Below, in pieces: positions 49,260 through 63,612 of a stretch of 64,000 bases of DNA. A model generated the notes under the pieces. The model was given only the letters and a program-made list of their open reading frames with translations. It was not told where the DNA came from and did not search any database. Numbering within the stretch: position 1 is the first letter of the stretch; every line of letters starts with the position of its first letter. The translations under genes were made by a program, and so were the position numbers. The DNA is from Paralvinella palmiformis (taxonomy: Eukaryota; Annelida; Polychaeta; Terebellida; Alvinellidae): assembly GCA_025642065.1 (NCBI GenBank), contig JAODUP010000224.1, positions 468,501-532,500 of the forward strand. Direction: 5' to 3'.

Positions 49260-52108
49260 GTACTTGGGGATTGTGTGTTTTCTGTCTTGTGTGTTAATAT
49301 CTGATTTTGCTGAAGTCCCGCTATATCCCGTCTGACGTGTTGGCTAACTGGGTACCGCGACCAAAACCAGCGCCCCCCGCACCGTCGATGATTAACGAGT
49401 GTAAATGTACTGTCATGGGCGCGTTATGATGACCAGTCGTACTCCTCCGAATCTGTTTTCCTTTTTGGAATTTTGCTGTGCGCCACTTAGTTCTTTTTGT
49501 ATGTGTGTGAATATGTCAGAATTAAAACAGGCTGCAATAGGTTTTGGGCAGTTTTTCTATAGCAGTCTCCTGCTGAAATAACCCAATAATATTTCGTTTT
49601 TGTTAAGTTTTGTTAACTTTGATACGTGTCGCAGTTTTTTTCGAAATAAAAGCCAACTCTGAGCCGATACTCTCCACTCAATATCGAGTAGTAGTCACTA
49701 ACAAGTAAATCATAGGTCCGTGCTTATTTCAGGAATATACTCTTCATCAACAGCCGATGTTCAATATTGGCTCATCACTTCAGATATCAAGTCGGATTAC
49801 TCAACGTCTGAGGAAACTACTCAGACCCAGTGTGAATTAAAAAATAATGTGAATAATTTGAACTGATTATAAAAGAAAAAAGGCTTTTTCTCTCTCAAAC
49901 GGACTGCGCCTTTGGTGGACGCCTTCTGGGAGGTGGAGCTGATTTGAGTAATTTGTGTGAGTTACCTCTCTGATCCCGAAGGAAGGAACCTCAAACGGTT
50001 CATTTAAGATATCTGCATGGAGAAGGCTGTTGAATGAAGTTTGTTCAGATGTGTGAAAAGGTAGCTGAAATTGCTCACGAAAAGTTCGGTCCGGGCTGGA
50101 AGAAATATAATTGTCTATACTTATTGAGTGAGTGAGTGAGTGAGTGAGTGATCTGTGTAGCCTGGAGGTTGGTCATCCCTAGCTGGTATCAACCGGGTTG
50201 ATGTGCCAGAAACATAGGCCTCAGTCGGGTACGAACACCAGAAGAAGCTGGCGGTTACCTGGCTATTTGTGGTACGTTTTTTTCTGTACATCCATCCTCC
50301 AGGAGGAATCGTTATTTATCTCTAGCTCGTCGAGCGACAGCGATATAACATTCCGGACGAACGAGACAACTTATAGATCATCGGTGGACATCTTGGAAAA
50401 ATTGTTTAAGATACCCTAGCCCATCGGGTGGGGCTAAACGTGCACCGAAGTCCGAACCGCGAGAACCCGGTCGTTTCGGTTCAAGCCGTTTAAGTCATAC
50501 GCTAGGTGGCAGCACCGGCTGGCGGAGTTCGTCTCTGGCTAGTTTCGTTGTTTGTTTTGAGAAGAGCTGTGAAAATAAATCAGCAATGTTTACTTATGAA
50601 CTAATATGTGATGGGATAAATTAGCCGAAGTGGGTTATACACGCTTATGGATGTCGCGTGATGATGTCGGCAATAATTATATTACGGGATCTCGTAATAT
50701 GCTCGGCAGCTACTTCGGAGAGGTCAGTTGTACTCTTTTTCATCATCATCATCATCATTATTATCACCAACGCTATCATCAGCATACTTACAATCATCTT
50801 TAGTATCCTTCTCTTCTCTATCATTATTATGTTATTGTGTGTTTGCGTGTTTATATATATATATATATATATTATTGTGAGTGAGTGACCGAGTGAGTGC
50901 GCAATTATGGTAATAATAATAATAATAATAATAGTAGTAGTAGTAATTTTAGTAATTTTATATTAATCACAACCATCATATTTTTCTCTATTTGCTGATA
51001 ACTCGGCGAGGAATAAATAATCAATTTCAAGATGTGGACGTATCAACAAATTCTGACACCAGATTAGCATCACCAAAGAATCAACGGATATAGTGGAATC
51101 AATCAGTATCGATCCCGATACGATCCGGTTATCCGCCGTCTGAGCGCGGCGAGCCACTGTTTCGCCATCGGACTCCGGCACATTTCCCCCGGCACATTCC
51201 CACGAGAATGTGTCGGCGGAATTTTTCGCCTTAAAACCTCGCCGGAACTAGGATAGCCAGTTCCCATATCTGCGTATCCGGTTGGCTGGCGGAGCGGACG
51301 CCAGGAGAATGGCGGCCGGGATCGAATCCGGATCAGGCGAGAGGAGTCGAGTCTCGCCAGATCGCGCCCATCTCCGGAGAGCCCGCCCCGCAAACAACAG
51401 GTGGATAGATGGAGCCACTAGCGTTCTTCGTAATCGCTGCACCCAGAGTATAATGTGGTGTGTTAGTGTGGGAAGGAATCCAGTTCGGCGAAGGAGTTAC
51501 GTGATATGACGTACAGTGGGGGGTGGATTGGGGGTTAGTAAACGGGTTGTCAGTCTCCCATCAACAACGATGTGCAGAAATGACGTGTGTATCATCGCTC
51601 AATTTACCCGACTTTTCATTCACATACACCCCCCCCCCCCCCGTCCTCCCATTATACACATACAAAAAGTTCCATACCAAAACACCCACCCAACCCCGTC
51701 GTAGCGTACAGTAATACGACTAAGCATAGAACTAAGCTGTTTAATTCTGTTTACCTTTTATTGCTGTTCATTTTGAACAACAAAAGAATTTCAGATCTAT
51801 TGCAGATGACGATAGAATAGTTCAAGGACTGAACGTCATCTCGGTCGGAAAATACGATAACGATACGTAACGAATTTAGGATTGGCCAATAATCGAAATG
51901 TCATCCCGGTTTTAGACTGTTTTGGCATTAAAACTACGGTCTTGTGAGATCAGTCGATCATCATATATTATCGCTCGCTCATCATGATGATGATGACTAT
52001 GATGACATGGTTCAGTGAATTACCAGCTGACAGATGTTAAATCGGTTCATTGCGTCTGTATCTTATCAGTTTAAGCCCATCTCTATATGCACGCTATCTA
52101 TCTATCTA

Positions 52109-52150
<42 letters not shown>

Positions 52151-53550
52151 CAAATTGAATGAGAGATTTGTAAACATTTTTCGCTTGGCGCCAGGAATAT
52201 ATCATAAATTGTTTAGCGTTTTTGAACCTTTTTCAATAAATGATTTCATCAAGAAGTAGACATTATTCCGGTTTTAACATTACTCGTTTATAAACGACGC
52301 ACGCCTCCAAACGTGTTGACGAAAAGGGACGACCCTCGGAACCCATGGTCTAGAAAAAACAAATACTATCCCCGCAGCTCGAGAAACATATGTTATCAAA
52401 TTATTCGAATTATGATATGGGAATAAGTTGATCTAAACATGCATCCGATGAGTCGCCCCCTCCCATATTTATCGGGCTAAATAGACACTTCCTTAACGCA
52501 TACTTAACGAATTACAATAATTAATATCCCTATATCCAGATTATTCTCTAAACCTAACTCGGATGAGAGAAAATGGCTTTAATTTAGATAGTTGTTTGTC
52601 TTCTTTCATCTATCGTATTGTGAGAATCTATTTGTTTTACGGCGTCGACGTGGATTTGAACATGTTCTGTTGGAAGAGGCGACGAAATAGTCGACGTGTT
52701 ACAAGCGTGCGGAGAGCAATCTTCATAAGGAACTTCACCGTATATCGTATATTTTTAAAGCTATTTCAGTAGCGTATATGAGACTATTCCTACTAAACAC
52801 CGTTACGTTCCGAAATTATTCGATTCGCTGACGCTTGTATACGTGTTGTTATAACCGGATCACGTGTGTCGAGTGACGTCAGACTTGAGTTGGCTGGCCG
52901 CGTTCATATTTTGACATCGTTTTCGACTTATATGCGAACATAATTATTTCGACATCGTTTATAACTTGTGGGAACATATTTATATATTAGTCGTGATAAT
53001 TTTGAAAGGAAGATGGACTGATTCTTTAAGTTTATACACGACCAACGTCGGTTTCAGTTGAGTGCAGTTCCCGGTTAAGGAAGTACGGGATTTTGTTTCC
53101 GCTTCCGTTACGCGGGACAGATATCGGCCATGCAGTCAAATCTGGCCATCTAGGGGACATTAATAATATTTTCCGATCCAGAGTGATCCCGTGATTGGCA
53201 TTTTGTGATATCGAGTTGTTCAGACGCACATGAGTTTATATTTGAATCAATGGTTTTAACGTATCTTATATATTATATGTACTTTAACCATATAGTATGT
53301 ATGTTCCAACAAGGAGAGGTTGCTGGTCTGGGTACAACGAACTGAGAAATCGTACAAACGTAGCTCTGTGGGTCTATGGAAGTACAAAAATGTGGAAGTT
53401 GAGATTTTTGTGGACGTATGCGGGTCTTAGTACTCTGGGAGAGTGCAATTATATATGTGTGTATCGTAAAACGCGCGCGCGCCCGCACGCACGCATGCAG
53501 ACGCACACACACACACACACACACAAGAGATTGAGAGAGACGCCCCCTGC
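49260..53550. other. Mixed CpG-rich and AT-repeat region, no gene seen
   Basis: Contains a (GAGT)n run at 50126-50150, trinucleotide ATC and AAT runs at 50740-50760 and 50915-50945, a CpG-dense block at about 51100-51440, and a (AT)n run at 52112-52148. Open frames in the CpG block show no known domain. Confidence 0.4.
51100..51440. promoter_or_regulatory. CpG-dense block, candidate regulatory element
   Basis: Dense CpG with an ATGGCGGC word at 51309 and a 7-base inverted repeat CACATTC/GAATGTG at 51193-51212 that encloses TTCCCACG, the complement of the CSL/Su(H) consensus YGTGRGAA. Confidence 0.3.
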
Positions 53551-53654
53551 CGGTTGTTCGGCCTAAATCAGGCCACAGTTTCGAGCCAGATTACGTTAAG
53601 CCTCGTTGTCATCATTAACGGCCCGCCAGGTGGAGTGGGGGTGCCGCCGGTGCT

Positions 53655-53667
53655 GGGTCAAAGGTCA
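53655..53667 (+). promoter_or_regulatory. DR1 nuclear-receptor half-site pair
   Basis: GGGTCA, one spacer base, AGGTCA: a near-ideal DR1 as bound by RXR, HNF4 and COUP-TF. It sits in a CpG-rich patch (53560-53900). Confidence 0.4.
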
Positions 53668-54099
53668 GCTGCTGTAATTTGTTCAGGATGTGTAGGAAGC
53701 CTATCGGAGCAGGTAGAAGGACATTACACGGTCGTTTGACTCCCCCCAGCGGGAGGCCGCCAGCCGACGAGACAAAAATATCAGCTGGGAATCGCTGCTA
53801 ATGAAGATGTTTCACACGGAGAGCGATTATCTTCTGGCGAGTGAAGATGTTCCGAAGACGATGCTGGCGCTGTCTGAACTATATAGTCAGACTTGGCTCG
53901 TAACGTCGGTACAACCGACTCTATATAAATAGCAATAACACGGCATGGGATTAATTTAAGAATTAAAAACCGACAATATTTTTTGCTTCCTTTTAATTAC
54001 TTATAGACGCGCGTATGTGGGTGTATATTAATGTATTTGTATTGTCTGTCTGTGTGTGTGTCTGCGTGTGTGTGATAATGAATTTATAACTAATATCCG

Positions 54100-54131
<32 letters not shown>

Positions 54132-54444
54132 TATTATATATATAAACAATGTTAGGTAATGACGTTTAACTCAAATTTTGATCAATTAATAATGTGATAT
54201 GTTCGAGAGTCAGTGTAGATACTGTTGTCTTTCCACCCCAACACCCCACCCCCCCAAAAATAATATTGTTTAAAACTTGACGACATCATTTCGGGATTAT
54301 TTCCTATTCTTATGTAGGATTCAGAATAGAGCAACGATATGTAAAAGATTTATATACCTGACAGTAATTATCTCTACGAGCTCCCCCTCCACCTACGAGC
54401 CCAATAACACTTGTTATCGTCTCCAGGCATGTTTTTTTCATGTG

Positions 54445-54482
<38 letters not shown>

Positions 54483-54966
54483 TGTGCTAGTTCACAGTCG
54501 TAGAGTCCCGCATCCAGAACGACCACGTGGCCAAACACCGATGAACGACCTTCTATCGACCAAGTGCCTGGACCGGTGGCTCCGCCATCGGCCGGTCCCG
54601 TGACCTCCTCAGACAGCGACGCCAGGTAGTAGCACGCGTCATTGTTTGTCGGATCTCGGCGGCAAAGGGAAAATGGCGATCGTCGGTCGCGCTTCCGGTG
54701 TCGCCGACATTCGGCCCGCTCCGACGATGAACGAACGAGTTCCCAGGCCGCCGTCATCGACAGTCGATATGGTGGACACCTAGCGGACAAAAGGCGAACA
54801 ATGGCCGCATTAAAAACGCCGAACGAGGCTACGGTTTGGAAGGTAAACACTGACCTATTGTGGACGGCGATCATCTGATCCATAAACCGTACGACGAACC
54901 AACTGCCAAATAAGTCCATTCACCCACTGACAGCCAATTATACGGGATCTTCCCCGGCCGTGTGTG

Positions 54967-55141
54967 GGGCGCCTCCGTGGTCTAGCGGTAGTGTGTTGGA
55001 CCACAGATCACTACCACCGGTGTTCGAATCCCGGCGTGGGCATATCTGAAGATTGTTTCGTCTTTCACTTCGTCTCATTACCCATTTAGCCTACCTTGTG
55101 CACAAAGGTGGCCGTAAAACATCAATCATCATCATCACCCA
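54967..55141 (+). mobile_element. SINE family C, full head, short body deletion
   Basis: Head GGGGCGCCTCCGTGGTCTAG, B-box region GTGTTCGAATCCCGG, tail GTAAAACATCAATCATCATC. Flanked by the 11-base duplication GGCCGTGTGTG at 54956-54966 and 55142-55152. The A and B boxes are intact, so this is one of the youngest copies in the window. Confidence 0.9.
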
Positions 55142-55980
55142 GGCCGTGTGTGTGTGTGGGGGGGATCTCTTTTGGTGGCGAGCGAAATGGCACTGGCACG
55201 GAGAATCACGGCTCGTGCTGGCGACCGTTGTACTACGCGCGACACTGCATGGATCGAGAAGAGCGCGATATTTTAGCGCCGAGTCCATCGGTTCCAAAGC
55301 AGTTTTGTGTGACAGCTCTTTAAATGTTCTTTAGTTGTTCTATAGTTGTTTTTAAATCGTTTATTTTCGAGTGTAAAAATTTCCGTTGTTCTTATTGTCG
55401 TCTAGCGTTAGTCGCTTCAGCGGACGATTTGCACCGAAGCGATTCGTATATTTCGATGGAGCAATTGGCAGTGAAACATTTTCTAAGTTACGCTAAAACA
55501 TTAATCTCCAAAATTGCACAGCGTCCTACCTTCTAAAACCAACGAACTAGTTCTCATTATAATAAAAATTCACAATAAAAGGTCCTGAAATATATATATA
55601 TATATATATATAATGAAAGTCGTACAAAGGAGAGAACGTAAATTATTTTGCTCGCACACAATCTACACCTGACACGGTGATTAAAGGGATTTTTAATCTG
55701 AAGAATACAAGAAATCTTTCTTTGTGAAAAGAAACGATGTTCCTTATTTCAAAATTTCATTTTAACTTCGGTTTAGCAAAATTTTCATTCACCAAATATG
55801 AAAGTTCGGTTCTCTTTGACTCCCAACCCCAGATCCAGTCAGCCCACGTGTGTGTATGTGCGCGCGCGCGCACACACGCGCGCACACCCCCTTTCAAAGA
55901 AGAGACTCAAATATGTGTGTGCATGCTTATTTGTCTGTTAGCATACACATATACGATGAGACTGGCGCCAGCTTCTAAGA

Positions 55981-56022
<42 letters not shown>

Positions 56023-56270
56023 CATTTAAAAAGTGGCTTCCACAAATCGACAAGTTTATAAAGGTATACCTCGTCATTACGTCTGGAAGATTCACCAGTC
56101 CATTGTCCCATGCCATAAGCTGTTCGTACTTGGCTGTCGGGTGGGTTTGGGGTAATATTGGTTGTTTACAATTGGCAGACAAAGAAGGGTACCTGAGGCT
56201 GTGATGACGTCATACCAACTACAGGTGTTAATTACACCACATACTGTGTTTAATCTATACCACAACATGC

Positions 56271-56271
56271 G

Positions 56272-56341
<70 letters not shown>
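56271..56341. repeat. (TA)n-(GA)n compound microsatellite
   Basis: About 20 TA units pass into about a dozen GA units. A plain (TA)n of about 36 bases lies nearby at 55984-56019. Confidence 0.9.
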
Positions 56342-56342
<1 letters not shown>

Positions 56343-57154
56343 ATACCTGTTAACACAAAGCTTGTTTAACGACCAACCGGCAAAGACCTTAATTTGCATA
56401 TCTTTCCAGGCCACAACGACGGTCATCCGGTGACCTACACGCTGACCTTCGCGCGGCCGTCGGCAATCCGGCGCAGACATTCTCCAGATAAGCTTCGGAT
56501 GGCGCGGATTCGTCGGTTATCGCCCTCGGGCGCGCCCGGTCCGGGCATCAAAGCGGCCGCATTCTGGATATTACGTAACGCAATTACACGCCCGATTTGC
56601 CGGCGGATTGCTGGTATCTGGATCCGTTTGAACGCAAGATAGGCCGAACATTCCTCCGGAAGTTTCTACCGGAAGCGACACCGAACTATTGAGAGGTGAA
56701 TCAACCCCCCCCCCCCCCAACATACACACACATACACACACACACACACAGACACACACATAAAACCTCCCCCCGCTCAACCACCCTATATCCTGTCGAC
56801 ATATTTATCAAATGTAAATCGGCCAGAAATCCGACATATTTAGTCGTATAAAGGCCGAGCAGCGCCAAGAACGCCGAGAGCAGATCGTTTGCTTGACGAA
56901 TCAATCCTACGCCGAGAGAGTGGGAGATGTTGACCTCTGACCGGCCGATAAAAGCGCCCAGCGGTCGAAGTCATATATCAAAGTGTGTGTTCGGCGTTCG
57001 GGGGTGAGTTAACCGGAGGACGAAACTGAGTTTAGACAAATATTGAAGTTCTCGGTAAACCTGGTCGAGTATTAGTTTGACAGATAATGATTACACTTTA
57101 TAATAGAGTGACACCGTTAGCTGGATGATGGGGGTTCGGGGTGATTACAAGATA

Positions 57155-57462
<308 letters not shown>

Positions 57463-57599
57463 GCCCACAGACAGACAAATATCCATACACATTCATATAT
57501 ACGCAGCTAGATAAATACGTACATACATATAGACAGACAGGCATCCATATATATATGTATATATATATATATATATATATACATATACAGACACACAGA

Positions 57600-58660
57600 C
57601 AAACTATCTTCAGAGACATCTAATTCTATCTATTTATCAAATCATCCTTCCATCTCCGTCATATTTGATCACCAGGTAGAATATTTTATCCTTTTTACTA
57701 GCACACTGAAGTTGAATTAATTCTCGTGGCAGATGTTTTCTTTATGTAGCGGTTTACCTTAGAATTGGGGCTCTGTCCACCCCCCCCCCACAAACACCTT
57801 TAGTCTGTTATATAAGCCGGAAAACGCGGAAAAGTCAACATTAATATTTTTACGGAAAAATAATCGCTTCGATAAATTATGTTTCATAAGCATATATTTA
57901 AATTGTTTATTGATTTATTCTTCCTTAGCCATTAGCATCTATAATCCGCCAAAATCATATTTCGCTGTAGTTGACATTTTATCAACAACGCGTCCACGTG
58001 TGCGTTTGGGCGATGTTTCATTATTCGCGTCAAGCAACCGAAACGCTTCAGCGTAATTTTTTCTGGGAATTCCGTTGCTAGATGAAGACGCAGAACAAAG
58101 ACTGGCCTTGTTTCTAAATGGCGCATCTGGTTGAGGATTGAACTGCGTGTTTGTGATTGGAAGAACTGGGAAAGGGGAAAACTGGTGCTATGATAAAATC
58201 GTCCCAACGGCGTGTGGGAGAATAGAAATCGAAACCGGGATTAATCGTGCGCATATATCTGAACAAAGCAATTCTTAGAGGCTTGGGGCAACCCAGCCTC
58301 TGAGGAATCGCTGGATCCCCCCCCCCTCAAACACACACGCACATACACATCTTAATACAGAGTCTGGAATCTACGAGCTCCCATAAAACAACAGTAGCCC
58401 TGGTTCGTCGTACCCGAAAGGACGGATCGGTACAAAACCAAAAGCTATTAGCTAACCTGGATTGAAATGTTGGCGGCGCCAAATTAAAATGCTTTCCACG
58501 ATTTTTAATTAGTTAATGGATTTGTTCAATAATTTAATTACTACCATTCTACGGAAAACGTATAATTTTAATCTATAAGATACTTGTTTTGTTGCCATCT
58601 TTGTTTTCAGGGTTTTTGTCGGATTCTGTTTGCTAAATAAATCCATCCAGTTCTATTAAT
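57600..58660. other. Non-coding DNA, no gene seen
   Basis: AT-rich with short C runs. At 58460-58560 several TAATTA/TTAATTA words cluster next to GGCGGCGCCAAAT, as in homeodomain-bound enhancers; this is only suggestive. Confidence 0.3.
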
Positions 58661-58769
58661 ATCCATTCATTCATTCACTCATTCATTCATTCATTCATAT
58701 TTATTTGTTTTGGTTCATCGAACCATCAACAGGTAAATTAATTATAGCATGAAAATATTTTATTTCTAA

Positions 58770-59630
58770 GACCTTCATGTACAAGCAGTTACATAATATA
58801 TGAACATAATACACTAACAATAATATAATAACAATAATACAATAACATCATACACTAACAGTATTATACTAACAGTAATACGCTAACAACAATACACTAA
58901 CATTACACTAACAATAATACACTAACATAATAAACAAAGAGTCTTAATACTAATATAACACATAAACAGTCATAATAGTAATATAGTAATACAGAGTTAT
59001 AATACTAACAATAATATACAGTTATAAACTAACAATAATAATAATAATATGTGGTCATAATACAATACACAAATAGTCAAAATAGTAACGTAATAATACA
59101 CACACATAAAATTCACAAACTAAACAAACAGTTATAATACTAACATACTACACAAACAGCCGATAATACCAACATAATGCACAAACAGTCATAACACTAA
59201 CATAATACACAAACAGTCATAACATAATACACAAACAGCCTATAATACCAACATAATACATAGTCATAATAGATAGTCATAAAACTAATATAATACACAA
59301 ACAGTCATAACACTAACTTAAAACACAAACAGTCATAACACTAACATAATACTAACAGTCATAACATAATACACAAACAACCAATAATACCAACATAATA
59401 CACAAACAGTCATAAAATTAATTTAATACACAAACAGTCATAACACTAACATAATATACAAACAGTCATAATACACAAACAGTCATAAAACTAATTTAAT
59501 ACACAAACAATCATAACACTAACATAATATACAAACAGTCATAATACACAAACAGTCATAACACTAACATAATACACAAACAGTAACAATACTAACATAA
59601 TACACAAACAGTCATAACGCTAACAACAAA
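58770..59630 (+). repeat. Degenerate minisatellite
   Basis: Dozens of variants of ACACAAACAGTCATAA and CACTAACATAAT alternate, giving a roughly 28-base higher unit with frequent shortened forms (about 15-20 bases). The first half (58800-59100) is more degenerate than the second. Preceded by (ATTC)n at 58665-58697. Confidence 0.85.
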
Positions 59631-59819
59631 TAAGATAACTGGATCAGTACCATCTCCTCGGATTTTTCTGACTTCGTTTAGAAAATAATTCCAAATATCT
59701 GACACAAAGACTGCGGGGGGGGGGATGTTAGATATTAGTGGATTCATGAGAAGACAGGCGGAGGAGGGCGACGTTTACTAAGGGGTGATATGTGAGGTGA
59801 TGATTCTCTGACAGATGCA

Positions 59820-60250
59820 AATTTCCGGCAAATTATTGGCGACAAGTAACAAAAACAGAACTCCGGCCGAGCATTGGTTTTGGTGAGGCTCGCCGCCGAC
59901 CAATCGAGAAACGTCAGCGCCAACCGCGAGAGCTCAACATATGGTCGCGCCCGATGACGGCCCGCCAGCGGTACGACCCGTTACTGGGCCGAGAGAGCGC
60001 GGGCCCGCTAATTACCACAAAAGACCCGTCCTTAATGCGATCTGTCCGGCGAATGACGAACAGAATTTGGCGGCCGCTAGTTGCGTCGTCACGTTCGGCG
60101 TTGACACGTTGATGACGCCAGAAGTTCGCGCAGCTTTGCGCGTCCTTCTCCAAATCGTCAGCTGTCCTTATGTTGCCTTCGGACGTGGCATTATGAGAAG
60201 ATCGGCACAAGGACGATCATTTACAAGTTGCCGGGAGGGCGGATAATACG
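59820..60250. promoter_or_regulatory. CpG-rich block, candidate regulatory element
   Basis: High CpG with GGCGGCCGC, TGACG words (CGTCAGCG, GATGACGCC) and CTAATTACCACAAAAG, which contains a homeodomain core next to a RUNX-type ACCACA. The open frames on both strands have no recognisable domain. Confidence 0.3.
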
Positions 60251-60259
60251 CCGAAGAAT

Positions 60260-61616
60260 AATTCCCAGCAGAAGGCTCGCGGAGGCTGCATGGCTATATA
60301 GAGCTTCTGTTGTTGCTGTTGTTGTCGACGGGTTTTTAGTTCGGCCTTCTGTTCGGATTGTTCGGTTTTGCAAAGATGTCGCGAATGCGAATAGGAAGAT
60401 GAATGTGATGAATGTGAAAATATTTTTCTCCGAATATGATTGTTTTGATGACACTCTATCGCCGGTCAGCTGCGCATGCTCATTGAAACAGATATTAATG
60501 CTTAAATATTTATTGAATGACATAAAATATACAACTACGTGATTACTGGTAGCATTACATGCATTATTAAAATTAATATTATTATTATTATTGTCGTATT
60601 GTTACTGGTATACTGTTGACTAAATGACAAGAATATACACTCTTCATTATTTCAGTTGGAGCTTATGGTAAACTTTTGTAATCAACCGGGTCATTGTGTG
60701 GGCGTGTTGTGTATTCGCGCGTCTACGTGCGCGTAAGCCTATATCTTTCTATCCGTTTCTCCATCTCATCCGTTCGTCCGTCTGCCTGTTTAATATCCAC
60801 GCATACGTGTACGCACGTACGCGCATACAAAAATGCCCCCCCCCCCCAAACACGCCCATAGTTTATAACCAAACAAACCCGACTCGTTTTAACCCGCTAC
60901 AAAAAAGAAAGAACGAATCCTATATATATATAAAATATTATTAGATCCAGCATCCGGCGGAAGTGGCTCGTTACACAATTAGTTCTCGACGTTCTTCCAG
61001 ATCCGAAGATGTTTTTAATAACTCAACCACAACTCTCGGCATTTAATTGCTATAAGAAGACGAAATAAAAACAAGCTTTCAACCACTTCGGTAAACAGAT
61101 AAACAAAATATCTGCATATCTGGCGCTGAGACGATCCCTATATCCTGACAGATAGACAGACAGACGGACGGACGGACGGACGGATGGGCAGACGGACGAA
61201 CAGACCCTGATAATCAGTGAAGCTTTTCTTCCCAGAATCCAGATCTTATCCAGAAGCGAGGCTGACTGGCTACCATCTAGCCATAGCGGCAGATATTAAC
61301 TAATTGTAATCAAGATTTCGGAGAATTGGCTAACAGCCGCCATATTGCGGCCGCAGCTCGAGTGGCGACACCTGGCGGATATAGAACTCGGCTCTCCGGA
61401 GCTCGCTGATAGGCTCGGAGCCGGGATCGAGAACAGTCAGATCTACGACTGGGAGCATGTTCCTTCGAATAAACACCGGGATCTCTTGGTTGGCGGGAAG
61501 AAACAGAGGCGTAAAGTGATGGTGTGCGTGCGTGTTGTTGCGTATGTCTGCAAGCGGGTGTGCGTACCTATCTACATGTGTGTGAGAGAGAGTGTGTGTA
61601 TGTGCATGTGAGCGTA

Positions 61617-61650
<34 letters not shown>

Positions 61651-62100
61651 CGAGCGCGCGCGTTCGTGCGTGTGTGCGTGACAGACAGAGAATTTTCTAC
61701 AATCAAACAACAATATGTCCCTCGGCCCCCAGGACTGGCAGCCTATCGTCTGCCACGTATATAATCGCCATATCGTTCTGGATGCCGAATCGCGCCGTCC
61801 GGGTCCGGATCGTTTTGTTCCGGATTTCTCTGGCCGTCTGTTCGGGATTAATGCTAAATGGTTCCGGCGTAAGACGATTATTGTCTGGTAATTAATATCT
61901 TCTGGTAGGTGATGCTCCAACAGTAATTAGACCGTATTTGTCTGGTCTCCGCCTAGCACCAGAGAAACTGCCTTTTTATCCTAAAAACCCCGTCTCACGC
62001 TCCTCTGGGCCAAAAAGCCTGGCTACCCCGCAGTCCCTGGGTCCCGTCGGGCTGGCTTAACCGGGGCCTGATGTGTAACCTTCGTGTACTAAACGCTCCC
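60260..62100. other. Mixed region, no gene seen
   Basis: Contains (ACGG)n at about 61163-61182, (TG)n at 61619-61646 and scattered CpG-rich patches (61320-61500, 61740-61880). No protein match. Confidence 0.4.
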
Positions 62101-62103
62101 AGT

Positions 62104-62106
<3 letters not shown>

Positions 62107-62150
<44 letters not shown>
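62107..62150. repeat. (CT)n microsatellite
   Basis: About 21 uninterrupted CT units. Confidence 0.9.
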
Positions 62151-62151
<1 letters not shown>

Positions 62152-62247
62152 GTCTTCCTAATGTCCAAAATATACCTATAACTATCTATCTATCTATCCG
62201 CCAATTGTATAAGTAGTTATTTCGCAAAATCGGGCTGATTAATTATT

Positions 62248-62486
<239 letters not shown>

Positions 62487-62548
62487 CGCGCACACACACA
62501 CATGCAGACACACGTGTCAATTGGTGAGACATTGAACTTGTCAGTAAT

Positions 62549-62727
62549 GATGATGATAATTGATGTTTTATGGCCACTTTTGTACACATGATAGGCTAAA
62601 TGGGCCGAGTGAACTCCAAAGGTAAGGAGGCAAAGTCAAAGACGAAACACCCTTCAGATATACCCACACCGAGATTCGAACTCAGGTGGTAGTGCTCTGT
62701 GGTCCAACGCGCTACCAATTAGAACGT
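62549..62727 (-). mobile_element. SINE family C
   Basis: On the - strand the copy begins at TCTAATTGGTAGCGCGTTGG (head shortened by about 18 bases), has the B-box region GAGTTCGAATCTCGG and ends CATAAAACATCAATTATCATC. No clear target duplication was found. Confidence 0.8.
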
Positions 62728-62836
62728 CTCACTATGAAAAGTTCCTATTCTGAATCAGCGTAGACACGAATTGTATTCCCGTTTTCTGATTCTCTGTGCC
62801 AGTACTTTATTCCACACTAGTAAGACACATTCTCAC

Positions 62837-62891
62837 CGTCCGTCCGTCCGTCCGTCAGTCCGTCCGTCCGTCCGTCCGTCCGTCCGTCCGT
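62837..62891. repeat. (CCGT)n tetranucleotide repeat
   Basis: About 13 CCGT units with one CAGT interruption. Confidence 0.9.
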
Positions 62892-62999
62892 CTCACTGTG
62901 TTTGTGTGCCAGTCAAAAGTTAATCACTCAATCACGTCTACAAAATCAGGTGTGATATTAATTACCAGCCAACCACAGGTAGGACAACCTTGTTAGTGT

Positions 63000-63550
63000 C
63001 ATCTGACGTAAGACAACATCAAATCAAGGGCCTCCCCCCATCGCTGACCCCCCTCCCCCCCGGTCCGTGTCATCTGTTATCCTAACAGCCAATGAACACC
63101 GAGCTAACAGACAAGACATCGGCGAGCGATTTCAATTACTTTTCAATTGTGTCGCCGCTAATTTAATATCAAGCGAAGTGGCTGGCTGGTTATAAGGCTC
63201 CTGGCGTCAAGTGTCCGCCCCGGGTGTCGGGGGACCGTCGGGGCGCCGCTTCCGGGGGTCGGCGGGGGTTATTTTGGAGGGATCGAGCGGGCGCGGTACC
63301 CGGGGACCGCTTTGTCATTCCGCTGGACAAACATTGCGATGTCAGGGCAGCGGGCGACACGTGGACAGTTCCGGTCGCGAAGTGTCATCCGACTCGGACA
63401 TGATGGACCCGTGTTGTCTTAGGCGGCTCCCTTACGAGCCATCAGCTCTCCGATGTGAACGCCATTATAAACGAGCCGGCATGACACGTGCCGCGAACCC
63501 GGAACCATTCGGCCATGTTCTGGTTCGTAACCGGCCATCGACGTACTTAG
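63000..63550. promoter_or_regulatory. CpG-rich block, candidate regulatory element
   Basis: Dense CpG at about 63060-63540 followed by a (TA)n run. Possible homeodomain words (CTAATTTAATAT) lie at 63157. No conserved protein frame seen. Confidence 0.25.

Positions 63551-63552
<2 letters not shown>

Positions 63553-63610
<58 letters not shown>
63553..63610. repeat. (TA)n microsatellite
   Basis: About 29 TA units. Confidence 0.95.

Positions 63611-63612
<2 letters not shown>

Noticed and set aside
54374..54919. 181-codon - strand frame
   Set aside because: Starts and ends in GC-rich DNA, crosses a CA/GA repeat and shows no known domain or splice context.
58770..59630. CRISPR-like array
   Set aside because: Units are contiguous and degenerate without spacers, and the genome is eukaryotic.
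61330..61920. 196-codon - strand frame
   Set aside because: The centre is a TG/CA microsatellite and the remainder has no recognisable domain; high GC content makes long chance frames likely.
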